Assembly (NCBI GenBank): GCA_039679375.1
Contig: JBDKVA010000213.1
Span: 1 to 17,083, forward strand
Source of the DNA: JBDKVA01 sp039679375
GTDB lineage: Bacteria; Bacillota; Clostridia; Acetivibrionales; DTU013
Length of the DNA stretch: 17,083 bases
Reading direction: 5' to 3'
In this document: positions 7,482 through 15,290 of the stretch, in pieces
Position numbering within the stretch: position 1 is the stretch's first letter
Layout of the letters: every line of letters starts with the position of its first letter
Notes under the pieces: generated by a model
Seen by the model: only the letters and a program-made list of their open reading frames with translations
What the model was told of the DNA's origin: nothing
The model's database searches: none
Program-made: the position numbers and the translations under genes

Positions 7482-7548
7482 ATGGAGCATAGTGGCATCT
7501 TGCTCCAAAATCGAAGAGGCTCGATGCCCTTTTGATTTTGATTGGCAT
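7482..7548. repeat. Diverged intergenic repeat, copy B
   Basis: Alignable with 1262-1320 (shared blocks GGCAT, CCAAAA, CGAAG, GGCTCGAT and CCC). Local hairpins are GGAGCA/TGCTCC (7484-7489, 7501-7506) and, alternatively, GGCATC/GATGCC (7494-7499, 7523-7528) with ATCGA/TCGAT inside. GGCATGTGTC at 7544-7553 also occurs in copy A, but at another place. Function unknown. Confidence 0.45.
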
Positions 7549-7626
7549 GTGTCATTTTTTATTGTTTTGTTTGCATTATTTTTATAACAGGCAAAAAATA
7601 GGCACTTATGTCCTTTCATAAATATA

Positions 7627-7679
7627 TGTAACGATTCTACATAACTGCAACTTGTTTTTTCATTAGGATTGTTTAAAAT
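7627..7679 (+). promoter_or_regulatory. Operator and promoter of the permease genes
   Basis: TGCAACTTG (7646-7654) overlaps TTGTTT (7652-7657), with a 16-bp spacer and TAAAAT at 7674-7679. This is the same arrangement as upstream of 3990 and 5809. The distal half-site is degenerate: TGTAACGAT at 7627-7635, 19 rather than 20 bp away. The stretch TACATAA before the proximal half matches the peptidase promoter. A weaker distal half may mean weaker or differently tuned activation. Confidence 0.65.
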
Positions 7680-7707
7680 GAGAGTATATTAGAACGGGGG
7701 GTTAGAA

Positions 7708-8664
7708 ATGAATACGACGATTACCGCAGGCACAAATGCAAACAGACAATTGAAACCCAGGCAAAGCTTACTGAAGTATATCTGGAAAAACAGATTTATG
7801 TACGCTTTGATGGTACTGCCTCTTTTATACTATATTATATTTCAATACATTCCCATATATGGAGTATCGATCGCATTCCAGGATTATATGCCGGGCAAAC
7901 CGTTTATCGGGAATCCGTGGATCGGATTAAAGAACTTTGAACTGGTTTTTAGCTCCCGACCCTTTCTGGAAGCATTAAGAAACACGGTCCTGATCAGTTT
8001 TTATAAAATCATTTTCGGATTCCCCTTTCCAATTATGATTGCACTTCTTCTTAATGAACTACGCGCTATCAAATTCAAAAAAATTGTTCAAACGCTTATT
8101 TATTTTCCGCACTTTGTTTCATGGGTCATCATAGGCGCCATTATCCTTACATTTTTCTCGGTTAACGACGGCCTCCTCAATGTGGTATTGAAGAATATGG
8201 GCTTTGAAACAGTCAGCGTATTGACAAACCCCAGATACTTCAGACCGATGCTGGTGCTGTCCTCCATGTGGAAGGAAGCGGGCATGAATTCCATCATTTA
8301 TCTGGCGGCAATAGCCGGCGTAGATATTCAAGTATATGAAGCTGCATTGATCGATGGCGCCAGCAGATGGCAGCAAATGAAATATATCACATTGCCAGGC
8401 ATCGCAAGTACGGTTTCAATTATGTTCATTCTCCAGTTGGGCGGGATACTCAGTGCCGGTATGGAACAGACGCTGGTTCTCTTGAATCCATTGGTAGCCA
8501 GTGTAGGTGAAAACATTGACACCTTTGTTTATAAGGTCGGTTTGAAGCAGGGGGATTATAGCTTTTCCACAGCAGTAGGACTGTTTAAATCAGCAGTTGG
8601 CTATATATTGGTTATGGGTACGAACCGGCTTTCCAAGGTGGTCAAGGGAGAAGGCATATTCTAA
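7708..8664 (+). CDS. ABC transporter permease (LplB/YtrP-like)
   Basis: A 318-aa inner-membrane subunit of a binding-protein-dependent importer. It has about six hydrophobic segments, beginning near residues 30-50 (FMYALMVLPLLYYIIF). The EAA loop that contacts the ATPase is EAALIDGASRWQQMKYITLPG (about 211-231). IPIYGVSIAFQDY and PWIGLKNFELVF are typical of the LplB group. A G-run (7696-7701) lies just before the ATG at a workable distance. It forms a pair with the gene 41 bases downstream. No ATPase gene is present in the window, which is usual for this group: many Firmicute systems share an MsmX-type ATPase encoded elsewhere. Confidence 0.93.
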   Translation: MNTTITAGTNANRQLKPRQSLLKYIWKNRFMYALMVLPLLYYIIFQYIPIYGVSIAFQDYMPGKPFIGNPWIGLKNFELVFSSRPFLEALRNTVLISFYKIIFGFPFPIMIALLLNELRAIKFKKIVQTLIYFPHFVSWVIIGAIILTFFSVNDGLLNVVLKNMGFETVSVLTNPRYFRPMLVLSSMWKEAGMNSIIYLAAIAGVDIQVYEAALIDGASRWQQMKYITLPGIASTVSIMFILQLGGILSAGMEQTLVLLNPLVASVGENIDTFVYKVGLKQGDYSFSTAVGLFKSAVGYILVMGTNRLSKVVKGEGIF

Positions 8665-8705
8665 AATCAGCCGTTGCTGCTATTATCGAAAAGGAGATGG
8701 ACATT

Positions 8706-9575
8706 GTGAAAAATAGAAAGTTTTCAATATTTAACATTTTGAATTATACATTGTTGGCGTTATTTGGCGTGTCTGCAGTTTACCCGTTTCTATATATACT
8801 GAACATATCGTTGATGTCAGAACAGGAATATTTGAAAGGTGGGATTTCGTTGATCCCCCGAAGTATTTCACTTGATTCCTATATACAGATTTTTAAAAAT
8901 GGAAATATGCTTCAGTCATACAAATCCACTTTAATTATAACGCTGGGGGGAACATTCATCAATCTGGTTCTGACAATCCTGTGTGCGTATGTACTTTCAA
9001 AAACAAAGCTTAAAGGCTATAAGATCTTTATGAATATGATTGTCTTTACAATGTACTTTCAGGGAGGCTTAATCCCATCGTACATGCTGATGAGGCAGCT
9101 TGGGTTTATTGATTCCTATATGGCGGTCATATTGACAGGCGGTATCAGCACTTATAATATGCTGGTAATGCGCAGCTTTTTCCTGAACATACCTGAGAGC
9201 CTCGAGGAGGCAGCTATTATTGACGGAGCAACCGCTCCATACGTGCTGTTTAGAATCGTGCTTCCCATTTCCATGCCTGCGATTGCTACAATAGGCTTGT
9301 TCTACGCGGTTGGTCACTGGAACTCATATTTCACGCCGATGATTTATTTGAACAGCCGTGAGAAATGGCCACTACAGGTAATATTAAGAGAATTTCTATT
9401 TGAATCTACAGAATCATTGCGAACGGGTGAAACTGCTGGGCTCGAGAAATCAACGGTTGGGCCGCAGCTAAAGATGGCAACGGTAATCGTTACGATTGTA
9501 CCGATTGCTTTGGTATATCCTTTCCTTCAGAAATATTTTGTAAAGGGTGTATTGATCGGAGCAGTCAAAGCTTGA
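8706..9575 (+). CDS. ABC transporter permease (YtcP/LplC-like)
   Basis: The second permease subunit (289 aa from GTG). The EAA motif is EEAAIIDGATAPYVLFRIVLPISMPA and the C-terminal segment ends PFLQKYFVKGVLIGAVKA, the usual finish of the YtcP/LplC group. The frame is open from an ATG at 8697, but AAGGAG (8691-8696) directly abuts that codon. The in-frame GTG at 8706 has 9 bases of spacing and is the better start. It is co-oriented with and probably co-transcribed with the LplB-like gene. The long palindrome at 9626-9691 follows 50 bases after the stop and may help end transcription. Confidence 0.93.
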   Translation: MKNRKFSIFNILNYTLLALFGVSAVYPFLYILNISLMSEQEYLKGGISLIPRSISLDSYIQIFKNGNMLQSYKSTLIITLGGTFINLVLTILCAYVLSKTKLKGYKIFMNMIVFTMYFQGGLIPSYMLMRQLGFIDSYMAVILTGGISTYNMLVMRSFFLNIPESLEEAAIIDGATAPYVLFRIVLPISMPAIATIGLFYAVGHWNSYFTPMIYLNSREKWPLQVILREFLFESTESLRTGETAGLEKSTVGPQLKMATVIVTIVPIALVYPFLQKYFVKGVLIGAVKA

Positions 9576-9625
9576 TCCTGCCTGCATCGGGATAAAGAAA
9601 ATTAATATTTGACATAAAGACAAGA

Positions 9626-9691
9626 AAAGACAAGGGGACGGTTCTTCTGTCTGTCTCACGAAGCAGACAGGAGAACCGTCCCCTTGTCTTT
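9626..9691. repeat. Long GGGGACGG palindromic element
   Basis: A 28-bp stem: AAAGACAAGGGGACGGTTCT onward (9626-9653) pairs with 9664-9691 at 27 of 28 positions, the exception being a T-G wobble. The loop has 10 bases. The CAAGGGGACGGTTCT core is, from general knowledge, a recurrent extragenic palindrome in many Firmicutes and other bacteria, often found near Y1-type (IS200-like/RAYT) transposases; none is present here. It sits between the permease operon and the deacylase gene and could act as a bidirectional terminator. Confidence 0.75.
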
Positions 9692-9763
9692 GTTCTGTTA
9701 TCCTATATTGAAAGTCAGTGATACGAATGTTAAAATGTCATAAAGGAGCAAAGATAAAACAGA

Positions 9764-10297
9764 ATGGACAAAACATTATACAGTACAAAACCGGACACAG
9801 GCAATCGGCCGGCTAAAGAAATGAAAACCTATGAACTGCTGGAAAAGCTGAACATCCCATATCTGCGTGTGGATCACCAACCCGTGGCAACCGTGGATGC
9901 GTGTACTGAGGTCGAGGCAATACTGGGTATTGAAATATGCAAGAACCTATTTTTGTGTAACGGATCGAAAACAGAGTTTTATCTGCTCGTCATGCCGGGA
10001 CATAAAAAGTTCATAACGAAAGATGTATCACGGCAGATTGGCAGTTCAAGACTTTCGTTCGGACAGGCAGGCGATATGCAGGAATATCTGAATGTCACAC
10101 CCGGATCGGTCAGTATTCTTGGGCTTGCATATGATACGGGGCATAAGATCCATTTATTGATGGACAAAGAGACCGCCGGATCGGAATACATCGGTTGCCA
10201 TCCATGCATCAATACTTCCAGCCTGAAAATAAAAACCATGGATATACTGCATAAGTTCCTCAAGTACACAGGGCACGACCCAGTGATGATAGGGTAA
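9764..10297 (+). CDS. PrdX/YbaK-type aminoacyl-tRNA deacylase
   Basis: A 177-aa stand-alone editing domain that would hydrolyse mischarged tRNA, by family probably Ala-tRNA(Pro). Seen: the TVDACTEVEAILG helix, the conserved Lys60 in CKNLFL, KKFITKD, and the C-terminal GCHPCINTSSLKI motif (144-156) that characterises the PrdX/ProX subgroup. The usual length is about 160-170 aa. AAAGGAG lies 15 bases before the ATG, which is long. A Met at residue 20 has no better site, so I keep the first. It is a single gene, ending 5 bases from the convergent nucleoside importer operon, and looks unrelated to the transport loci on either side. Confidence 0.87.
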   Translation: MDKTLYSTKPDTGNRPAKEMKTYELLEKLNIPYLRVDHQPVATVDACTEVEAILGIEICKNLFLCNGSKTEFYLLVMPGHKKFITKDVSRQIGSSRLSFGQAGDMQEYLNVTPGSVSILGLAYDTGHKIHLLMDKETAGSEYIGCHPCINTSSLKIKTMDILHKFLKYTGHDPVMIG

Positions 10298-10302
10298 TAA
10301 CT

Positions 10303-11268
10303 CTACCTTAGAGACTTATCATATGGTATGCCTTCCGCCTTGGGGGCTCGAGACTTCCTGGATGTGAAGGCAAGGACCACCATGGTTGCCAGGTAGGGCA
10401 GCATTTTGTAAAAGGTCTGGTTTATATTGAGCGCATCCAGAAAGGGGATAAGGGCGATCGAATAAGCCAGGGTGCGGAGAAAAGCGAAGAACAAGGCTGC
10501 AAGCAATATTTTAAACGGCCTCCACTGCCCGAATATCATAACGGCAAGCGCAAGGAAACCAAATCCGGCCACGCCTGTGTGTCCGTTTGTGTTGCCGTCC
10601 ATAATGCCAACGGAGTAGAAAAATCCTCCGATTCCTCCAAGAATACCGGAAATGGACGCACCTGCATACCGCATGAAGTATACATTTATACCAACCGAGT
10701 CGGCCGCATGGGGATGCTCTCCGCAGGAACGAAGACGCAGCCCGAACCTTGTCTTGTAGAAAATGACGGTCGAGATGACAAGCAGCAGTATGCCAATGTA
10801 TACTGTGATATAGGTATTCTGGAAGAACAGTTTCCCGATAACAGGTATATCACTTAGCACAGGCACCTCTCTAACATAAAAGTCAGTACTTGTTGTAATT
10901 CCGTCACTGTTGAAGTACATTTTCGCAAAGAGCAGTATGGCTGCGGGAACCAGCATATTCAGCGCAGTACCTGTAATGGTCTGGTCCGCCTTCATATTTA
11001 TAGCTGCGAAAGATAACAGCAATGAATAAACAAATCCGGAAATGGCAGCAGCGAGCATAGCTAGCAGCAAAATTACCTGTGGGTCCAGAGGTGTGCCCTG
11101 TACAATGTAAACAAACAGGCACCCGAAAAATGCTCCGAACAGCATGATTCCCTCCAGAGCGATATTGATAATACCGCTGTGTTCGCTGAACATACCGCCC
11201 AGTGCCACCAAAAGCAGCGGGATGGCTACCGGAAGCGTATTTTGAATCAGATAATACAATGTATCCAT
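10303..11268 (-). CDS. Nucleoside ABC transporter permease (NupQ/YufQ-like)
   Basis: A 321-aa permease of the BMP-linked (COG1079) type. The N-terminal signature SEHSGIINIALEGIMLFGAF (about 28-47) is diagnostic. About eight to nine membrane segments follow, with TITGTALNML and RAFGEHP-like features (LRSCGEHPHAADSVGI). It starts with ATG at 11268, three bases after the stop of the preceding permease gene. Its ribosome binding site GGAGGAGG lies inside that gene's last codons, so the two are translationally coupled. It is the last gene of the minus-strand importer operon and converges with the deacylase gene 5 bases away, leaving no room for a separate terminator beyond a small CTCTA/TAGAG stem at 10301-10313. 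Confidence 0.93.
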   Translation of the reverse strand: MDTLYYLIQNTLPVAIPLLLVALGGMFSEHSGIINIALEGIMLFGAFFGCLFVYIVQGTPLDPQVILLLAMLAAAISGFVYSLLLSFAAINMKADQTITGTALNMLVPAAILLFAKMYFNSDGITTSTDFYVREVPVLSDIPVIGKLFFQNTYITVYIGILLLVISTVIFYKTRFGLRLRSCGEHPHAADSVGINVYFMRYAGASISGILGGIGGFFYSVGIMDGNTNGHTGVAGFGFLALAVMIFGQWRPFKILLAALFFAFLRTLAYSIALIPFLDALNINQTFYKMLPYLATMVVLAFTSRKSRAPKAEGIPYDKSLR

Positions 11269-11271
11269 GAT

Positions 11272-12456
11272 TTACGCCTCCTCCCTTTTGTCCGAGTCTA
11301 TGGCCTTATCCATATCATTCATTTCTTTTGGGGTTATTTGATCGATTTTCATATTACGATGCCTTTTTATCAGATTGCCGACCATTGAACTCATCAACAT
11401 GGCAAAGGCTGAAAAATATATGATTACGGCAATTACAACATCGATGATTTCCGGCTTATAGCCAAACAGGCTTGCCAGAGTGCCTCCCCGCTGGATGTGC
11501 GATATGAATATCGCCGAAAAGATGATGCCCAGGGGACTGGAGTTGCCAAGCAGAGCTACGGCGATACCATTGAATCCGTTTGCGGCAATGACGCTGATCG
11601 GTTCATAGGTCATGCTGCTGCCGGCAATAGTAGACGGCGCCAGAATGGCAAAAGCGCCGCCAAGTCCAGCCAGGCCTCCGGCGATGGCCATTGTGAGGAT
11701 GATATTTCGTTTGCTGTTCATTCCGGCATATTTACTTGCATGCCTGTTATATCCGGTTGCCTTGAGTTCGTATCCAAAGGTGGTTTTATTCAATAGGATA
11801 TATAAGATTATGGCGATTGTGATGGCAATGAAAATGGAGATATTAACACTCGAATTCTTAATGCCGAGCGGCGGCAGCTGTGCCGATGCGGGAAGATAAG
11901 CGGTCCTGGTTTTCGATGGAATATACATGGCTGCATTTCCCTGTATCAGCATATCGACCAGATACATGCCGATGTAGTTGAACATAATGGACGTAATAAC
12001 TTCATGTACGTTCAATAAAGCGTTGAATATGCCCGGTATCAGCCCCCAGATCATACCGCCGACAAATCCGGCCAGTACGCAGACCGGCCAATGGATATTA
12101 TCGGGCAGATCCCACATAAAGCCCGCATACAGGGCAAAAAACATGCCCATTGTATACTGGCCCGATGCTCCGATATTGAAAAGACCTATTTTAAAGGCAA
12201 AACCGACGGCCAGACCTGTCATCAGGATGGGAGTGGCAAAATAAAACACATCGCCGAGCCGTTTGAAGCCTCCTGCCAGAACCATCTGAAAGCCTGAAAG
12301 AGAGTTCGCCGGACTTGCTGCGGCCATAATGACGAATCCGAAAACAAGACCCAGAAATATAGCAAGAAGCGCAGCTGTAAATGACGAAAAGCCCTTACTC
12401 TTAAGTATATCATTCACGCCGAATGCCTTTGGTGATGAAATAAATTTATTATGCAT
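11272..12456 (-). CDS. Nucleoside ABC transporter permease (NupP/YufP-like)
   Basis: The larger permease of the BMP-type importer (COG4603-like), about 394 aa from ATG at 12456, with about ten hydrophobic segments. Family features are FKIGLFNIGASGQYTMGMFFALY, VHEVITSIMFNYIG and ELKATGYNRHASKYAGMN. An upstream ATG at 12507 is in frame, but AAAGGAG with 7 bases of spacing points to 12456. This start overlaps the end of the ATPase gene by 8 bases (the ATGCATAA overlap), which predicts translational coupling. The C-terminal tail is charged (SDKREEA) and its codons contain the ribosome binding site for the next permease. Confidence 0.93.
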   Translation of the reverse strand: MHNKFISSPKAFGVNDILKSKGFSSFTAALLAIFLGLVFGFVIMAAASPANSLSGFQMVLAGGFKRLGDVFYFATPILMTGLAVGFAFKIGLFNIGASGQYTMGMFFALYAGFMWDLPDNIHWPVCVLAGFVGGMIWGLIPGIFNALLNVHEVITSIMFNYIGMYLVDMLIQGNAAMYIPSKTRTAYLPASAQLPPLGIKNSSVNISIFIAITIAIILYILLNKTTFGYELKATGYNRHASKYAGMNSKRNIILTMAIAGGLAGLGGAFAILAPSTIAGSSMTYEPISVIAANGFNGIAVALLGNSSPLGIIFSAIFISHIQRGGTLASLFGYKPEIIDVVIAVIIYFSAFAMLMSSMVGNLIKRHRNMKIDQITPKEMNDMDKAIDSDKREEA

Positions 12457-14005
12457 TTTCAATCTCCTTTGCCATGCTGCGTTTTGCACCCGACATGTAA
12501 AGGCCAAGTTCCTGAACGGTAGCTGTTTTTGGATCCAGCTCGCCGACGATTTCGCCTCCGTACATGACGAGGATACGGTCGCTTACGTCCATTACCTCAT
12601 CCAATTCAAGGGACACCAGCAGAACTGCCTTGCCGGCGTCGCGCCCCGCAATAAGCTGTTTATGGATATATTCGATCGCACCGACGTCGAGGCCGCGGGT
12701 AGGTTGAACAGCAACAAGCAGCTCGTGCTTTTTGTCTATTTCACGGGCTACGATCGCCTTCTGCTGATTTCCGCCCGACATGCTGCGTGCAGTGGTAATA
12801 GGTCCCTGACTGCTGCGGACGTCAAACCGGTTGATCAATTCTTCGGCATAGGAGCGTACGGCGTTGCTTTTTATAAAACCGTGGTTCTGGAATTCAGGCT
12901 GCCAATAGCGCTGCAGCACCAGATTCTGTTCCAGCGTATAATCAAGCACCAGCCCATATTTCTGGCGGTCTTCGGGAATGTGGCTCATGCCTGTCCTGGA
13001 CCGCATGCGGATGGCTGCTTTTGTTATATCCTCACCGCATAGTGCGATCCGTCCGCCGCTTAATTTTTCAAGACCGGTCAGAGCAGAGACAAATTCCGTT
13101 TGGCCGTTTCCGTCAATACCCGCAAGACAGACAATTTCACCGGCTCTTATGTCAAACGAAACATTTTTGACTGCATTATTTTTATGCGTTTTAGACGGTA
13201 CGGTGACATTTCTTACAGTTAGTATTACATTACCGGGTGTCATATCATTTTTTTCTACTTTAAAGCTGACATCCCGCCCGACCATCATTCTGGAGAGCTC
13301 TTCCCTGGAGGTTTTATATATCTCAACAGTGCCGATGCATTTACCCTTGCGTAAAACTGTGCAACGGTCTGCAACGGCCATGATCTCATTCAATTTATGT
13401 GTTATGAAGAGGATAGACTTGCCTTCCCTTGCGAATCCGCGCATAATTTCCATCAACTCGTCTATTTCCTGCGGAGTCAGTACGGCGGTCGGCTCGTCAA
13501 AAATCAAAATGTCATTATCCCGGTACAGCATTTTCAAAATTTCAACACGCTGCTGCATCCCGACTGAGATCTTCTCAATCAGGGCATCCGGGTCCACCTT
13601 GAGCCCATATTGCTCGCTAAGTCTTAAAACCTTTTCCCTTGCTTTGTTTTTCTGAAGGAAACCGAATTTATTCGGTTCTATCCCCAGGATAATATTCTCA
13701 AGGACTGTAAAAACCTCGACCAGCTTGAAATGCTGGTGCACCATGCCGATGCCAAGGCTGTTGGCGTCGTTCGGGTTGTTTATTTTGACAACGCTTCCGT
13801 TTTTGCGGATTTCACCTTTTTCGGCCTGGTATAAACCGAAAAGCACACTCATCAGCGTGGATTTTCCTGCACCGTTTTCCCCGAGCAGCGCATGGATCTC
13901 ACCCTTTTTCAGACGCAGGGTGATATCATCGTTGGCTGTAATGCCCGGGAATTCCTTTGTAATATGAAGCATTTCAATAACATAATCTTCCATAGCTACC
14001 GCCAT
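12449..14005 (-). CDS. Nucleoside ABC transporter ATP-binding protein (NupO/YufO-like)
   Basis: A 518-aa double-ATPase subunit. Domain 1 has Walker A GENGAGKST (42-50), the signature SVGMQQRVEILK (147-158) and Walker B ILIFDEP (166-172). Domain 2 (about 260-500) has the degenerate Walker A GIDGNGQTE (296-304) without Lys, the signature SGGNQQK (410-416) and LLVAVQPTRGLD (429-440), where Gln434 stands in for the Walker B acid. These departures are normal in the second half of this family, so only one strong hydrolytic site is expected. An alternative start is the Met at 13993, since the ribosome binding site is weak for both. It lies downstream of the lipoprotein gene, separated by a hairpin at 14026-14064, and overlaps the next permease by 8 bases. 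Confidence 0.95.
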   Translation of the reverse strand: MAVAMEDYVIEMLHITKEFPGITANDDITLRLKKGEIHALLGENGAGKSTLMSVLFGLYQAEKGEIRKNGSVVKINNPNDANSLGIGMVHQHFKLVEVFTVLENIILGIEPNKFGFLQKNKAREKVLRLSEQYGLKVDPDALIEKISVGMQQRVEILKMLYRDNDILIFDEPTAVLTPQEIDELMEIMRGFAREGKSILFITHKLNEIMAVADRCTVLRKGKCIGTVEIYKTSREELSRMMVGRDVSFKVEKNDMTPGNVILTVRNVTVPSKTHKNNAVKNVSFDIRAGEIVCLAGIDGNGQTEFVSALTGLEKLSGGRIALCGEDITKAAIRMRSRTGMSHIPEDRQKYGLVLDYTLEQNLVLQRYWQPEFQNHGFIKSNAVRSYAEELINRFDVRSSQGPITTARSMSGGNQQKAIVAREIDKKHELLVAVQPTRGLDVGAIEYIHKQLIAGRDAGKAVLLVSLELDEVMDVSDRILVMYGGEIVGELDPKTATVQELGLYMSGAKRSMAKEIENA

Positions 14006-14025
14006 TTCATCGCTATAGTTTTAAA

Positions 14026-14064
14026 TCAATAAAGGGGAGAGCAATTGCCTTTCCCCTTTATTGA
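14026..14064 (-). other. Hairpin between lipoprotein and ATPase genes
   Basis: A perfect 13-bp stem TCAATAAAGGGGA (14026-14038) / TCCCCTTTATTGA (14052-14064) lies in the 109-base gap. In the direction of transcription (minus strand) it is followed by ATTTAAAA, not a clear T run. It therefore fits partial termination or 3'-end protection of the lipoprotein message better than full termination. This is a common way to make more binding protein than membrane components. Confidence 0.6.
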
Positions 14065-14114
14065 GCATCTACGTGCATAATTAAAGACAATATGTCCGGT
14101 TATATTACTGCTTA

Positions 14115-15251
14115 TTATCTTACCTTAATGGTAACCTTCTTCAGGCTGAGGCCTGAAACGAGCTCTTTGTCCGTTGCGTATCCATTGGTGTCAGCAATCT
14201 TTATGTCGCGGATGGGATCTACCGAGCCGTCTACGAGTGTCTTGTAAATAGCGTCATAATCCGCTTTCGAGAAGGATTTGAAACGGTCGAACGCATTGGC
14301 TTTGGCGTCTCCGATAACTGTTGTCGGAAGGCCAATGCCGTCATTTGTGGCATTGAAGTAAGTAGTTTTGCCTGCGTACGTGTTCCAGCTGTTTATCTTG
14401 TAGATAGCTTCAAGTACCTGCCTGATTGAAGCACCAAGGCCTTTTGTTGCGGAAGTGATGACCGTTTCACTATCATATCTCTGGTCAACATCAACGCCAA
14501 TGACCTTTTTGCCTGCTTCCTTGGCGGCAGCCATAACGCTCTTACCAACGGAACCGCCGCATGCGAAGATTACTTCCGTACCCTCCTGGTACATTGTCTT
14601 TGCTGTGGCCTTATTGGTGTCGGTTTCTGCAAAGTCACCCGTATAATGGTAAGTAGTGGATATTGCGCCATCAGCAAGTCCCTTTTTGGCTGCAGCCGCT
14701 TCGGCGCCCTGCAAGTAACCATAACCAAATGCCCGAATGGAAGGTATCGCCATGCCGCCCATGAATCCGAGCTTTGTATAACCGTCCATTACCGCGGCGT
14801 AGCCTGCGAGATATCCGGGTTCTTCTTCGGAATACATAACGCTAGCCACATTATTTTTTATTTCCGGTTCAAATGAATCTGCTTTATGAGGAGCTCCGTC
14901 CAAAATGATAAATTTGACTTCCGGGTATTTTGTCTGAGCTTCATAAACCGCAACCTCAAACAGGAAACCAGGAGTCACGATTACCTTTGCGCCGCCCGTA
15001 ACAGCAAGGTCGATTGCCGCGAGGTAAGCGGCGTCGGTACCTTCCTCGGGCTTGTAATACTTGTGTGTGATTTTATTTTCATTGGCAAATGCAACAACAC
15101 CCTCCCAGGCGCCTTGGTTAAAGGATTTGTCGTCGATGTTCCCCTTGTCGGTAATAAGTCCGATTTCGTATTTGCTGCCGTTGCCACTGCAGCCTGCGAA
15201 CACAGTGCATACCAATACAAGAACCAATAGCAATGCTGATACTTTCTTCAT
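14115..15251 (-). CDS. BMP-family nucleoside-binding lipoprotein
   Basis: A 378-aa PnrA/BmpA/NupN-type receptor lipoprotein that delivers nucleosides to the importer encoded downstream. The lipobox VFAGC places the lipid-bearing Cys at residue 21. The mature protein shows IGLITDKGNIDDKSFNQGAWEG (about 31-52), the BMP hallmark, then VIVTPGFLF, KFIILDGAPH, GFMGGMAIPSIRAFGYGYLQGAE and VIFACGGSVGKSVM. AAGGAGG (15265-15259) lies about 7 bases before the ATG at 15251. It is first in the minus-strand operon with ATPase and permeases. No riboswitch was recognised in the leader. The ligand class follows from the family; the exact nucleoside is not visible. Confidence 0.94.
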   Translation of the reverse strand: MKKVSALLLVLVLVCTVFAGCSGNGSKYEIGLITDKGNIDDKSFNQGAWEGVVAFANENKITHKYYKPEEGTDAAYLAAIDLAVTGGAKVIVTPGFLFEVAVYEAQTKYPEVKFIILDGAPHKADSFEPEIKNNVASVMYSEEEPGYLAGYAAVMDGYTKLGFMGGMAIPSIRAFGYGYLQGAEAAAAKKGLADGAISTTYHYTGDFAETDTNKATAKTMYQEGTEVIFACGGSVGKSVMAAAKEAGKKVIGVDVDQRYDSETVITSATKGLGASIRQVLEAIYKINSWNTYAGKTTYFNATNDGIGLPTTVIGDAKANAFDRFKSFSKADYDAIYKTLVDGSVDPIRDIKIADTNGYATDKELVSGLSLKKVTIKVR

Positions 15252-15290
15252 TAAATTTCCTCCTTTTTAATTAATAGACTTAATTAACCA

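Noticed and set aside
12978..13655. 225-residue plus-strand frame inside the ATPase gene
   Set aside because: The opposite strand encodes an intact ABC ATPase with all expected motifs. The plus frame has no ribosome binding site or recognisable domain.
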